Source: an uncultured Bacteroidales bacterium
GTDB taxonomy: Bacteria > Bacteroidota > Bacteroidia > Bacteroidales > P3
NCBI GenBank assembly: GCA_944321735.1
Contig: CALUMK010000015.1
Location: 1-58,688 of the forward strand
Reading direction: 5' to 3'
DNA: 58,688 nucleotides
The stretch's first letter is position 1; each line of letters begins with the position of its first letter. The notes under the pieces were generated by a model. It did no database searches. It was not told the DNA's origin and saw only the letters and a list, made by a program, of their open reading frames with translations. The translations under genes were made by a program, and so were the position numbers. Shown piece by piece: positions 35,066 to 43,674 of the stretch.

Positions 35066-35130
35066 TTCTTTGCGGGCTGTGTAATAGCAGGCGTTTCCTT
35101 GCTTGGGTTATTCGTAAATTGTAGCAGACA

Positions 35131-36000
35131 ATGGGAAAACGGAATTTCTTTACTGAGTTCGGCCGGGGCGTGAAGGCCTACGGTCTGGCGTTCAAGATGC
35201 TGTTCACATCTCGTTTCGCCTGGTTCATGATATTCCCGGTTCTGGCTTGGATTCTGTTTTTCTGCTTGGGGGGCTTGCTGGTGGGTTGGCTGGGCAATCC
35301 GGTGGAGGAGTGGATTCATGAAGGTATCACGAATTGGGTCGGCAATATCGCTTGGCTGCATAATGCCGGAGCGGTGGTGGCGTTTATTTTCCGGGTGCTG
35401 ATTCGTTTCGCTTATTTCATGCTGTTTTTATCTGTTGGAGGCTACTTGATTCTAATAGTGCTGTCTCCCATTTATTCCTGGCTCAGCGAACGGACGGAAA
35501 CGGCTTTGACCGGCAAGGAATATCCTTTCCGTTTCGGGCGTTTCTTGCGGGAAATGCTGCGGGGCATCCTGATTGCCATTCGGAACACCTTTTTTCAGCT
35601 TTTGGTCACGGTAATCCTGATGCTGATGTCTTTCATTCCGTTGATTGGCCTGCTGACCCCGTTCCTGCTGTTCCTGAGTTCGGCTTATTTCTACGGTTTT
35701 TCTTTTGTAGACTATACGATAGAGCGCCGTTATCTGTTGGTGCGTGAAAGCGTGAGCTATGTGAACCGGAATATCGGTTTCGTGATGGGAATCGGCTTGC
35801 CTTTCGCGGCGGCGCTTCTGCTGCCTTGGGGTCAGTTCCTGGTCTGCGGTTTCGTTTCCCTGGCTTCGGTGATGGCCGCCACGGTGGCGGTTTGCGAAAA
35901 CGACTCGAAGACGCTTCCTTCGGAGCAAACGTGTTCGGCAACCAAGTCCGCGCAGGAGTGCGGGACCGACCCGAAGACGCTTCCCCCGTCGCAAGCATAG
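35131..36000 (+). CDS. EI24/CysZ-like membrane protein
   Basis: 289 residues with four to six hydrophobic helices (FMIFPVLAWILFFCLGGLL, LFLSVGGYLILIVLSPIY, LLVTVILMLMSFIPLIG, IGLPFAAALLLPWG). The order and the SPIYSWLSERTE loop fit the EI24 domain (CysZ family). CysZ imports sulfate in proteobacteria; Bacteroidota members are not assigned. The last 35 residues are a hydrophilic tail with two related DxKTLP units (NDSKTLPSEQ, DPKTLPPSQ), an odd small duplication outside the membrane domain. Confidence 0.8.
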   Translation: MGKRNFFTEFGRGVKAYGLAFKMLFTSRFAWFMIFPVLAWILFFCLGGLLVGWLGNPVEEWIHEGITNWVGNIAWLHNAGAVVAFIFRVLIRFAYFMLFLSVGGYLILIVLSPIYSWLSERTETALTGKEYPFRFGRFLREMLRGILIAIRNTFFQLLVTVILMLMSFIPLIGLLTPFLLFLSSAYFYGFSFVDYTIERRYLLVRESVSYVNRNIGFVMGIGLPFAAALLLPWGQFLVCGFVSLASVMAATVAVCENDSKTLPSEQTCSATKSAQECGTDPKTLPPSQA

Positions 36001-36046
36001 TTTTTTCAGAAATAGATTTCGGAACAGTGGAAGATATGTGAGGGTT

Positions 36047-38092
36047 TTATTCCCCCACAATCTCTTCCACGGCATCCAGCAACGGATCCACGCTTACTTC
36101 CGAGCCTACGGCCTGCTGCATCCAGATTTGCGGGGTCAAGCGGCCTAAAGTGTAAATCCGCTTCAATTCAGAGGCGAACTCGGCTTTGGATTCCGCTTTT
36201 GCCAAATGGCTTTCCAACTGGTATTCGATGATATGGCCGAAAGGATAATTGGGCAGGTACATCGGCGAATTGATCATGTGCGAATAGACAGCCAAGAGCG
36301 GCGAATCGTGCGTGCCTAAGACCGGTTCGTAATATTGGTTCCATACCTCTTTGGCGATGCCGACTACCGCGTCCCGCAAGGCTTCCGCCGTGGCATCCGG
36401 ATGTTCGTACAGCCATTGCCAGGTGTACATGTCCACCAAAGCCACGCCCATGATTTCGTAAGCGCCCCAGAAGATGTCCAAGGTAGTATTGTCGTCTATT
36501 TTCTGGTCGAAGCCCAAGAGCTGCAAGTCCCGTTTCTGGAAGATGAACGCCAAAGCCTCGGTAAAGGCCGTGTTCGGCACGCCGCTCAGCATGTAATGGT
36601 CGATGGTGTACAAATCCAGCGTCTGTTCCACATTGTGGCCGAACTCATGCACGGCAATGTTGTAGCCTTTGTAGTCCATGCCTTCTTTCCCGATGCGGGT
36701 GCGCAGACGGGCGGGTTCCCAGCGGCCTTGCGCCCCCCAGGCATGACCCGAGCCACGGGCGTTGTCCACCACGATGCGGTCGGCAATGTATTTGGCATCT
36801 TCCGTGCTGAAGCCCAGATCCTGCAAAATACGCGGCATATCGGCGGCAAAGGCATCCGTGTCCGGGTATTTGGCGCGGGTCAGTTGGGTCAGTTCGTCTT
36901 CCGGCATCGAGGAACGGCTCTTGAAACCGTCATACCAGATATCGTAAGGCCTCAAATCCCGGCCCAAGCGCGTCTTAATCAGTTCGGCCACCTGTTTTAC
37001 CTGTTCGGAGGAAATCATCCGGATGAACAGTTTCTCGATATCCTGCGCCGATACTTCCATGCTCTTTTCGAAATTGCGGGCAATCCCCGTGGGCAGTGCC
37101 GGGCTGTAGCGGTCTATTTGCTGTTCAACATGGAACATATCCAAGATATGGCTATAGCGGGCCGCACCTTCCGCTGGGAGGTTCACTTCCTTGCCATTCT
37201 GGTAGGTCTTGTTGGAATACGGTGCCCAGTCGTAGGCTGGGTTATTGACCACTTCGGCCGGGATGCTCTGATCCACAATCCGCAGCATCACTTGGTAGAT
37301 CATCTCCTGTTTTTCTTGCGCGTTGGGAACATCGGCGTAGTTCGATTTGAGTTCGTCGCGGAGGTTCCAGTGCGAGAGCAGCACCATGTCTTCGGGGAAA
37401 AGGCGGCGGCCGTCATCGGTCAGCAGATGCCCCATCATGATGTTGTACGAAGCTATGTAGCTTTCCGATTCGCTCAACACCTTGGCTTGTTCGGCTTGGA
37501 TTTTAGCCGGGATACGGGTCGTGAACTGGTCTCCCATCCGGGCGTAGGCCCATTCCAGGCGATTCCAGTTCTTCCCTAAGGTGTTCTTTTCCTGCAAGGT
37601 GTAAAACGGGAAATTCAGAATCGTGATAAAGGCGGTCTTGTTGGCGAAAAGGTCGTCCGAAAGGTGGGAATAGGGGTTGAAACCGGCCAGGATATAATCG
37701 ATTTCCGTCGGTTCGGGCCCGGCTAAATGGATCGGGGACTGGAGACGGACTGCTACCTGGTTGGAGGTGCCGTAAAAAATCTCGAAAGCGGTTGATAGTT
37801 TGTCGAAGAGGGTTTTCCTGGCTTCCGGGTCGGAAAGGTAATTTTCTTTGGCAAAGTCCTTGAATGCCTGTTCGCTGCCGTCTTCGCTTTCCCATAAGGC
37901 CGCGGCTTGTGCCACGCCTTTTTCCACCAAAGTCCGGTCGGCTTCCGGTTGTTCTTCCATGATGGCTTCCACGGTCTGCTGTACCGTGTTTTCGGAAATA
38001 TTGCTCATTTTTTTTTCCGTGTTGGTGCTGTTCTGGCATCCTCCCAGGACGATGGCCGCCACCAAGAGGAGAAGGAGTTTGATTTTATTCAT
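36047..38092 (-). CDS. Lipoprotein zinc metallopeptidase (HEFGH)
   Basis: 681 residues from the ATG at 38092, which gives a clean lipoprotein signal (VLGGC); the frame extends ten codons upstream. The zinc motif HEFGH (residues about 480-484) is followed after about 25 residues by NTAFTEALAF, whose Glu can be the third ligand, as in gluzincins. The bulk is helical. It resembles M3-like or related peptidases, but I cannot place it in a family; the M49 motif is HExxxGH and does not fit. It is probably a membrane-anchored peptidase acting on peptides in the periplasm or at the surface. Confidence 0.75.
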   Translation of the reverse strand: MNKIKLLLLLVAAIVLGGCQNSTNTEKKMSNISENTVQQTVEAIMEEQPEADRTLVEKGVAQAAALWESEDGSEQAFKDFAKENYLSDPEARKTLFDKLSTAFEIFYGTSNQVAVRLQSPIHLAGPEPTEIDYILAGFNPYSHLSDDLFANKTAFITILNFPFYTLQEKNTLGKNWNRLEWAYARMGDQFTTRIPAKIQAEQAKVLSESESYIASYNIMMGHLLTDDGRRLFPEDMVLLSHWNLRDELKSNYADVPNAQEKQEMIYQVMLRIVDQSIPAEVVNNPAYDWAPYSNKTYQNGKEVNLPAEGAARYSHILDMFHVEQQIDRYSPALPTGIARNFEKSMEVSAQDIEKLFIRMISSEQVKQVAELIKTRLGRDLRPYDIWYDGFKSRSSMPEDELTQLTRAKYPDTDAFAADMPRILQDLGFSTEDAKYIADRIVVDNARGSGHAWGAQGRWEPARLRTRIGKEGMDYKGYNIAVHEFGHNVEQTLDLYTIDHYMLSGVPNTAFTEALAFIFQKRDLQLLGFDQKIDDNTTLDIFWGAYEIMGVALVDMYTWQWLYEHPDATAEALRDAVVGIAKEVWNQYYEPVLGTHDSPLLAVYSHMINSPMYLPNYPFGHIIEYQLESHLAKAESKAEFASELKRIYTLGRLTPQIWMQQAVGSEVSVDPLLDAVEEIVGE

Positions 38093-38184
38093 TTTTTGTT
38101 TTTTTTCTGGTTTTTCGGGCAAGTTTTTTTGCGATGCCGACCGGGGCAGGCGGTTTTACCGGGCTTTATGCGCCTCATCGACAC

Positions 38185-38703
38185 TTATTCTTGCGTGCTT
38201 ATATACTTTTGATTCCGGCTTGTCGGGTTGTCCGGCTCGGTCATGCGGAGCTTCCCTGCGGCTATCAACGGGTCGATGTAAGTGTGCTTGAAGCTTTCTC
38301 GGTCTTTTAGTCCGGTAAGTTCCAATATTTCGGTGAAGGATTTTGCTTCTTGGCAGAATGATAGGATTTGCTGCATTCTTTGCTCCTTCTTGTCGGGTTT
38401 TCTTGCCGGGTTTTCTTGTGATTCGTTGGTTATGAATGGTTTTTCTTGTCCGATTTTGGATTCGGAATCTTTCTTGTCCGTTCTTTCTTCTTGTCCGGTT
38501 TTCTTGTCCGGTTTTCCTATCGGCATTGATAGGACTACGTAATCGGGGCGTGTCTCTTCCCTCACGCTTGGATTGGGCCATCCGAGGAAATGCCAACCGC
38601 TCATAATCTTGTCCACACCGCTTCCGGCTTTTTCTGCACGTCCAAGCCGCATGAACATCTTTTGCAGTATCGGATTGCGGCAGTTGGTTTCTTTCTCGCT
38701 CAT
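38185..38703 (-). pseudogene. C-terminal fragment of an AlbA_2/HATPase_c_4 DNA-binding protein
   Basis: About 172 residues. NCRNPILQKMFMRLG followed by AEKAGSGVDKIM is the end of the HATPase_c_4 domain of 'AlbA_2/Schlafen-like' DNA-binding ATPase regulators, which are usually 450-550 residues long. A hydrophilic Lys/Glu linker and a winged-helix C-terminus (ILSFCQEAKSFTEILELTG) follow. The N-terminal AlbA_2 and most of the ATPase domain are missing, and the upstream sequence is another remnant, so this is a broken gene. Confidence 0.7.
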
Positions 38704-38760
38704 GGCTCGCAATGGAAACTTTTCTTTTTGCAATGATATTGATTTTTGGTGAAATGGCAA

Positions 38761-38951
38761 TCATTGGTTCAGCGGATTTCTTTCATCTCCCATCAAACCG
38801 AAAAAGCATAATATCAAATACAACGGCAAGAGTCCAAAGATGGTACTGCCAATAATTCCCTTCCAAGTGGGTATTTTTCTGGCACAGCCGATTAAAAACT
38901 GGTTAGTGCTATGCCGACTATCAGGATTGTTATGGATAAGAAAATTTCCAT
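38761..38951 (-). pseudogene. Small membrane-protein gene with a frameshift
   Basis: Starting at the ATG whose complement is 38949-38951, the minus strand reads MEIFLSITILIVGIALTSF and stops; shifting one base at the A5/T5 run near 38893 continues as LIGCARKIPTWKG, then IFGLLPLYLILCFFGLMGDE to a stop at 38761. Together this would be a protein of about 63 residues with two membrane helices. No family is recognised. Either a decayed gene or a sequencing slip in the run. Confidence 0.4.
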
Positions 38952-39002
38952 GGTTTTCTAGGTTTTATGAGTGGTGAAAACGGCACTCGTTTTTAGTTTA
39001 TA

Positions 39003-39998
39003 TTAAAATTTCAGCATTTTGCGTCGGTAATCAAGCGATTGCCAATATTCTTTCTGTAACTCTGGAGACAGAAATGAATTATCCAGCAGTTCCTTTGCTT
39101 TGGGTTGTTCCGTAGCAAACAAGTCTATCTCTTGTTTTATTACTTTTTCGGGAAGCCCGATCCGTTTTCCGAACTCTTCAAAATCGGCACGTCCGATGGT
39201 ACGGATGTCGCTAAAATTCATTCCTTCTTTGAACAACCCATTATCAAGGGCGAATATGCGAGGTTCTCTCAATTGCAAGGATGTGTTGATTAAGTCGTAG
39301 GCAGGCGCGAGCCGGAATTCTCCATTGCGTTCGATTAGCGAAAAGTTCTTCAAATGGGCATCATCGTTCAGCGTGATGAAATTGAATAATATCAAGCGGA
39401 AGAAACGGCGAATATCAATCAATGCCGCCTTTACGTACTGATGAATTATTTCAGCGCATTCTTCATAGCTGGCTTTGGCATATTTGTAATTCGGGCCTGC
39501 GTTGTCTTTGGAATATCCAAGCAAGGCGGCAAAATCCTCTTGTTTGTATTTTCCTTTTTCGTGTACGTCGAAACGGCGAGTGATGTATGCTGGACTGCCG
39601 TTTTCAAAAAAGCATAGTCCATTGGCGGCTGTTTCGATGCCAAATACCTGAGATGCAATCTGCATGCTTACGTGTTCATTGGCGGCGCAAAAATCCCGGT
39701 TGATGATTTGATAGCCTGTAGGGCGCGGTTTCAGGATAAACGTGCCTTGTTCATTTTCTCTGGAGTAACGCAATGTTTTATTGCTTACTATGACGGAGAA
39801 TTTGGCTTGTACGCCGGAAAGTGATATGCGACCAATATTCTTGATGGCTTCTGCTGTTTCTTTTGCATCCGAATCCGGGCTTGGTTCTGAAAAGATATGC
39901 GAAACGGCTTGGCCGTCAAATAAAATTTTTTGAGCCAAAGGTGAGTACGTATTGTATCCTCTTTGCAAGGTTGATGGGCAAATATTCAATGGATTCAT
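39003..39998 (-). CDS. HipA-like serine/threonine kinase toxin, core part (HipT-like)
   Basis: 331 residues from the ATG at 39998, which overlaps the previous gene's stop as ATGA. HipA-C kinase motifs: GRISLSGVQAKFSVI (Gly-rich nucleotide loop, with the SLS serines that are autophosphorylated in related kinases), FILKPRP (ATP Lys), RRFDV, NDDAHLKNFSLI (catalytic Asp and Asn) and APAYDLINT (metal Asp). HipA-type toxins phosphorylate aminoacyl-tRNA synthetases (GltX or TrpS). The N-terminal subdomain is encoded separately by the preceding gene, so the unit matches the tripartite HipBST layout. Target unknown. Confidence 0.82.
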   Translation of the reverse strand: MNPLNICPSTLQRGYNTYSPLAQKILFDGQAVSHIFSEPSPDSDAKETAEAIKNIGRISLSGVQAKFSVIVSNKTLRYSRENEQGTFILKPRPTGYQIINRDFCAANEHVSMQIASQVFGIETAANGLCFFENGSPAYITRRFDVHEKGKYKQEDFAALLGYSKDNAGPNYKYAKASYEECAEIIHQYVKAALIDIRRFFRLILFNFITLNDDAHLKNFSLIERNGEFRLAPAYDLINTSLQLREPRIFALDNGLFKEGMNFSDIRTIGRADFEEFGKRIGLPEKVIKQEIDLFATEQPKAKELLDNSFLSPELQKEYWQSLDYRRKMLKF

Positions 39999-40321
39999 GG
40001 TTCGATAGGCTTTACGGTGATGGCTCCGATGGTATCGAATTGACATGTGTGCAACAGTATGCCAAAGTCGTCTTCGGCATCTATGTGGAGGAGTTGCGAT
40101 TGGATTTTCCGGTTTTCACCTTCTGACAGCATGTTGGAGAATGCCGGGAAAAGGTAGGGCGAGCGGTACGGTTCCGCTTGGAGCGGGAGGCTCAAGCTTA
40201 TTGCTTCGTTGTTTTCATTCAGCAGATAGGCCTTGTCATAAACGAATGTAAAATTCTGTTTGTCGGTTTCGGTTAGGATACCGGCCTTTATTCCATGCAG
40301 ATATACTTCGCACTGTCTCAT
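39995..40321 (-). CDS. HipA N-terminal-domain protein (HipS-like)
   Basis: 108 residues: VYLHGIKAGILTE, FTFVYDKAYL, ISLSLPLQ and FPAFSNMLSEGENRKI are the usual features of the 'couple_hipA'/HipA-N domain, normally fused to the kinase. Here it is a stand-alone gene, 4 bp after the HTH gene and overlapping the kinase gene by 4 bp. In E. coli O127 HipBST the equivalent protein HipS neutralises the kinase; the same role here is inferred. Confidence 0.78.
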   Translation of the reverse strand: MRQCEVYLHGIKAGILTETDKQNFTFVYDKAYLLNENNEAISLSLPLQAEPYRSPYLFPAFSNMLSEGENRKIQSQLLHIDAEDDFGILLHTCQFDTIGAITVKPIEP

Positions 40322-40325
40322 GTTG

Positions 40326-40529
40326 TCAATCTTTTAATTGGGTGGTGAGTTGAAGGCCGAGCACATGGCAGATGGAGAGCAGGGTTTCAATTTGCGGATT
40401 GCCTGTCCCGCGCTCCACGGCCACAATGGTATTGATGCTTACATCGGCCAAATCGGCTACTTCCTGCTGGGTGACTTTCAGTGCCTGCCTTCGCGCTTTT
40501 ATCTGTGCCCCTAAATCTTTTGTATTCAC
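40326..40529 (-). CDS. HipB-like XRE-family regulator
   Basis: 67 residues, started by GTG at 40527-40529 (no ATG available in frame). A Cro/CI-type HTH: LGAQIKARRQALKVTQQEV, ADVSINTIVAVERG and IETLLSICHVLGL. It is the DNA-binding antitoxin or autorepressor of the three-gene operon and should bind the inverted repeats just upstream. Confidence 0.85.
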   Translation of the reverse strand: MNTKDLGAQIKARRQALKVTQQEVADLADVSINTIVAVERGTGNPQIETLLSICHVLGLQLTTQLKD

Positions 40530-40666
40530 AATATATTGGTGTTTTCTGCAAAAATAGAAATTTGGAGTTGTGTTGGCAAATAAAAATCATATTATATTGT
40601 GAATTCTGCCTTGTTTGCAGGAAATGAAAAGTGTTTGTGAAATAAAATCACATTCTGTTGTGATTT
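40525..40666. promoter_or_regulatory. Operator-like inverted repeats around the hipBST promoter
   Basis: TTCACAATATA (40525-40535, over the GTG start) is repeated in inverse at 40593-40603 as TATATTGTGAA, so the pair brackets the promoter. Further upstream, AAATCACA (40645-40652) pairs with TGTGATTT (40659-40666). All share TCACA/TGTGA half-sites, a plausible HipB binding pattern. Confidence 0.5.
40549..40580 (-). promoter_or_regulatory. Promoter of the hipBST-like operon
   Basis: On the minus strand TTTG (40577-40580), 20-bp spacer, TATTTTTG (40549-40556): full match to the Bacteroidota consensus. Start of transcription would fall near 40541, so the leader is only about 12 bases. Confidence 0.6.
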
Positions 40667-40714
40667 TTGATGCCTTATACAGGGCTGTCCTCCTCGTGTC
40701 TCTGCATGAAAAAC

Positions 40715-40748
40715 AACGCCGGGACGGTCGATAAACCGCCCCGGCGTT
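40715..40748 (-). terminator. Terminator after the second EF-G gene
   Basis: AACGCCGGG pairs with CCCGGCGTT, with GGT/ACC inside; on the minus strand it is followed by GTTTTTC. About 125 bases after the stop codon. Confidence 0.75.
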
Positions 40749-40874
40749 TGAGAAAGCGTCATCTGGAATTTGATGTATACGCAACTATTTGCGAAATGCT
40801 CAAATAAAGTGTTCCAAGAACAGGCATCACTTGAGCGTGGCGCACATCTCCCGGAATCAAGCCAATCCGTGTAG

Positions 40875-43028
40875 CTAATCCTCGTCCTCGTCCTTATATT
40901 CCTTGAGCAGTTTTTCCTGGACATCGCCCGGAACCAGCTCGTAGCTGCTGAACTGCATCGTGAACGAAGCCCGGCCGCCGGTGATGGAGCTTAGCGCCGT
41001 AGCAAAATTCGACATCTCCTTCAGAGGCACCTTGGCCAGGATCTTTTCATAGCCTTTTTCACTATTCATGCCGCTGATGATAGCCCTGCGTCCCTGGAGG
41101 TCGCCCATCACATCGCCCAGGTAATCCTGAGGCACATCCACTTCCACATCGTAAACCGGTTCCAGAATCTTCGGGTCGGCTTCGCGGAAAGCCGTGCTGA
41201 ACGCATGGCGGCCCGCAATCATGAACGAGATTTCATTGCTGTCCACTGGGTGCATCTTGCCATCATAGACAATGACCCGTACATCGCGGGCATACGAACC
41301 CGTCAGAGGTCCTTGTTCCATGCGCGAGAGAATCCCTTTGAGGATAGCCGGCAAGAAGCGGGCATCGATAGCTCCGCCCACGATGCTGTTGACGAATACC
41401 AATTTTCCTCCCCATTCCAGATTGATAGTCTGGGTGTCGCGCACATTCACCTTGAATTCCTGGCCCTTGAAACGGTACGAACTCGGCGCCGGCATCCCTT
41501 CGTAATACGGCTCTACAATCAGATGCACCTCGCCGAACTGCCCGGCACCGCCCGACTGCTTCTTGTGACGGTAATCGGCTCGTGCCGCCTTGGTGATGGT
41601 TTCCCGGTAAGGAATCTTGGGTTCATAGAACTGCACCGGAATCTTGTCGTTGTTCTCGATACGCCATTTGAGCGTGCGCAGGTGGAATTCCCCTTGGCCG
41701 GAAATAATCGTCTGCTTGAGTTCCTTCGATTGCTCGATGATCCAAGTCGGGTCCTCTTCGTGCATACGGAACAATACTTCCATCATCTTTTCCGCATCCG
41801 CTTCGTTGACAGGCTTGATTGCCTGACGGTATTTCGGTTCAGGGTATCTGATAAAATCGAACTTGTAATCACAGTCCTTGCTGTTGAGCGTGTTGCCCCG
41901 ATGCACGTCCTTCATCTTCACCGTGGCCCCGATGTCGCCCGCTTTCAATTCGCTCACTTCTTCCCGGTTCTGTCCGGCAATCGTGAAGAGCTGCGCCATC
42001 CTTTCCTTTGAACCACGATCGGCGTTGATCAAGTCGTCTCCCGCATGGACCGTACCCGAAATCACCTTGAAATAAGCCACCTGGCCGATATGCGGCTCAA
42101 TGCTGGTCTTAAAGACGAACAAGCTGGTAGGGCCGTTGGAATCGGGTGTCACTTCCACGCCGTCTACCGTGACCGGACGCGGCATCTTGTCCGTGCAGGG
42201 CACCACGTTGCCCAGGAATTCCATCGTGCGGCGTACGCACATGTCGCGGCCCGCGCAGACGCAGAATACCGGGAACATGCCCCTTGTCACCAAACCGGCG
42301 CGGATACCGGCACGCATGTCGTCCTCGCTCAGCGAACCTTCATCAAAGAACTTCTCCATCAGGGCATCGTCATGCTCGGCAGCCGCTTCCACCAAAGCCT
42401 TGTGCAGTTCCATCGCCTTATCCCTTTCCGAATCGGGAATCGGCAATACCTCGGGCACCCCGCCTTCCGGTTTCCATTGGTACATCTTCATTTTCAGCAC
42501 GTCCACTACCGCGTTGAACGAAGGACCCACCATGACCGGGTACTGGATTTGCACAATCCGGTTTCCCCATTGTTCGCGCAGCTGATGCACAGTTCCGTCG
42601 TAATCCGCTTTTTCATGATCCAACTGGTTGACAATGAAGATGACCGGCTTGTGGAATTTTTCCGTGTAACGGAACTGGTTCAGCGTGCCCACTTCCACTC
42701 CGTACTGGGCATTGAGCACCATCAAAGCGGTGTCGGTCACGTTCATGGCCGAAACGCTGGCGCCGATAAAATCGTCCGAACCGGGGCAGTCTATGAAATT
42801 GAGCTTGCGATCCTGCCATGGCACGCTGAAAACCGTAGAGAAAACCGAATAACCGTATTCTTTTTCAACAGGGAAATAGTCGCTTACCGTATTCTTGTTT
42901 TCCACGCTGCCCCGGCGTTTGATGATTCCGCCTTCATAAAGAAAAGCTTCGGCGAGCGTGGTTTTTCCTGATCCCGAACTGCCTACGATGGCAATGTTTT
43001 TGATTTCGTCTGTTTGATAAACCTTCAT
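40875..43028 (-). CDS. Elongation factor G-like GTPase (second EF-G)
   Basis: 717 residues. G1 GSSGSGKTTL, G3 DCPGSDDF (DxxG), G4 NQLD (standard NKxD with K to Q), then EF-G domains II-V, with the domain IV loop GGAGQFGEVHLIVEP and domain V ending GRASFTMQFSSYELVP. The divergent GTPase motifs set it apart from the main FusA and place it in the second EF-G group of Bacteroidota. In B. thetaiotaomicron such an EF-G2 supports translation without GTP hydrolysis under carbon stress; whether this protein is the orthologue cannot be settled here. It lies 22 bp after aroK, in one operon with sodB. Confidence 0.85.
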   Translation of the reverse strand: MKVYQTDEIKNIAIVGSSGSGKTTLAEAFLYEGGIIKRRGSVENKNTVSDYFPVEKEYGYSVFSTVFSVPWQDRKLNFIDCPGSDDFIGASVSAMNVTDTALMVLNAQYGVEVGTLNQFRYTEKFHKPVIFIVNQLDHEKADYDGTVHQLREQWGNRIVQIQYPVMVGPSFNAVVDVLKMKMYQWKPEGGVPEVLPIPDSERDKAMELHKALVEAAAEHDDALMEKFFDEGSLSEDDMRAGIRAGLVTRGMFPVFCVCAGRDMCVRRTMEFLGNVVPCTDKMPRPVTVDGVEVTPDSNGPTSLFVFKTSIEPHIGQVAYFKVISGTVHAGDDLINADRGSKERMAQLFTIAGQNREEVSELKAGDIGATVKMKDVHRGNTLNSKDCDYKFDFIRYPEPKYRQAIKPVNEADAEKMMEVLFRMHEEDPTWIIEQSKELKQTIISGQGEFHLRTLKWRIENNDKIPVQFYEPKIPYRETITKAARADYRHKKQSGGAGQFGEVHLIVEPYYEGMPAPSSYRFKGQEFKVNVRDTQTINLEWGGKLVFVNSIVGGAIDARFLPAILKGILSRMEQGPLTGSYARDVRVIVYDGKMHPVDSNEISFMIAGRHAFSTAFREADPKILEPVYDVEVDVPQDYLGDVMGDLQGRRAIISGMNSEKGYEKILAKVPLKEMSNFATALSSITGGRASFTMQFSSYELVPGDVQEKLLKEYKDEDED

Positions 43029-43050
43029 GGCATCTGAATTTTAGTTATTT

Positions 43051-43671
43051 TTAAGTTATTTCGTGAATGTCGCGTTTCATGGCTTTCCGCGCCCACCGCA
43101 AGAAAGACGCAAAGTCCTCTTCTTCCGGTCGGAAACGGCGTTCGGCCTGCTTGTAAAAATATTCTCTTTCCTTTAGTTTGTTTTTGACAAAAAATGAAAT
43201 TTCTTCCGTCTTCATGCCGTTGAGAAGCGGACGTTCTGCGCGGTTTTCAGGAAGCAGAAGCCGTTGGATAAGAATCTCTTCCGGTACATCAATGTAAACT
43301 GTGATTCCATCCTGGCACATGTACTCCATGTTCTCTTCCCTGCATGGCAGCCCGCCTCCGGTCACCACCACGCAAGCTTCGTCGGGAAGGCTTCGAATCA
43401 GGCGGCTTTCCGCTTCCCGGAACCATGTTTCACCCCGCCGGGCGAAAATTTCCGGGACGGACATCCCCGTTTGCTGCGCGATGCATAGGTCCGTATCGTA
43501 AAGAGGGCAATCCAGCAGAGCGGAAAGCCGCCTTCCCAGCTGGCTTTTTCCTGAAGCCATGAAGCCGACCAAGTAAAGCTTCCGCCCGTTGTCGTTGCTC
43601 TGCCCGGCTTTTTGAACCTTTGTTGCGCGCTTGGGGTCAAGATTCGTTTCCCGCTCCGTCCCGGACACCAT
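43051..43671 (-). CDS. aroK: Shikimate kinase
   Basis: 206 residues, with about 28 extra residues before the usual start. Walker A GFMASGKSQLG, Asp in YDTDLCIAQQTG, FREAESRLI and the GGG loop VVTGGGLPC; lid region RPLLNGM. It phosphorylates shikimate in the chorismate pathway. It follows sodB by 3 bp and precedes the EF-G gene, so it sits in a mixed operon. Confidence 0.92.
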   Translation of the reverse strand: MVSGTERETNLDPKRATKVQKAGQSNDNGRKLYLVGFMASGKSQLGRRLSALLDCPLYDTDLCIAQQTGMSVPEIFARRGETWFREAESRLIRSLPDEACVVVTGGGLPCREENMEYMCQDGITVYIDVPEEILIQRLLLPENRAERPLLNGMKTEEISFFVKNKLKEREYFYKQAERRFRPEEEDFASFLRWARKAMKRDIHEIT

Positions 43672-43674
43672 CGG

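Noticed and set aside
36047-38092. Assignment of the metallopeptidase to family M49 (DPP III)
   Set aside because: M49 uses HExxxGH; this protein has HEFGH, a standard five-residue HExxH.
38156-38764. Alternative minus-strand frame of 202 residues over the AlbA_2-ATPase fragment
   Set aside because: The other frame (38185-38703) shows the HATPase_c_4 end and winged helix; this one is a shadow.
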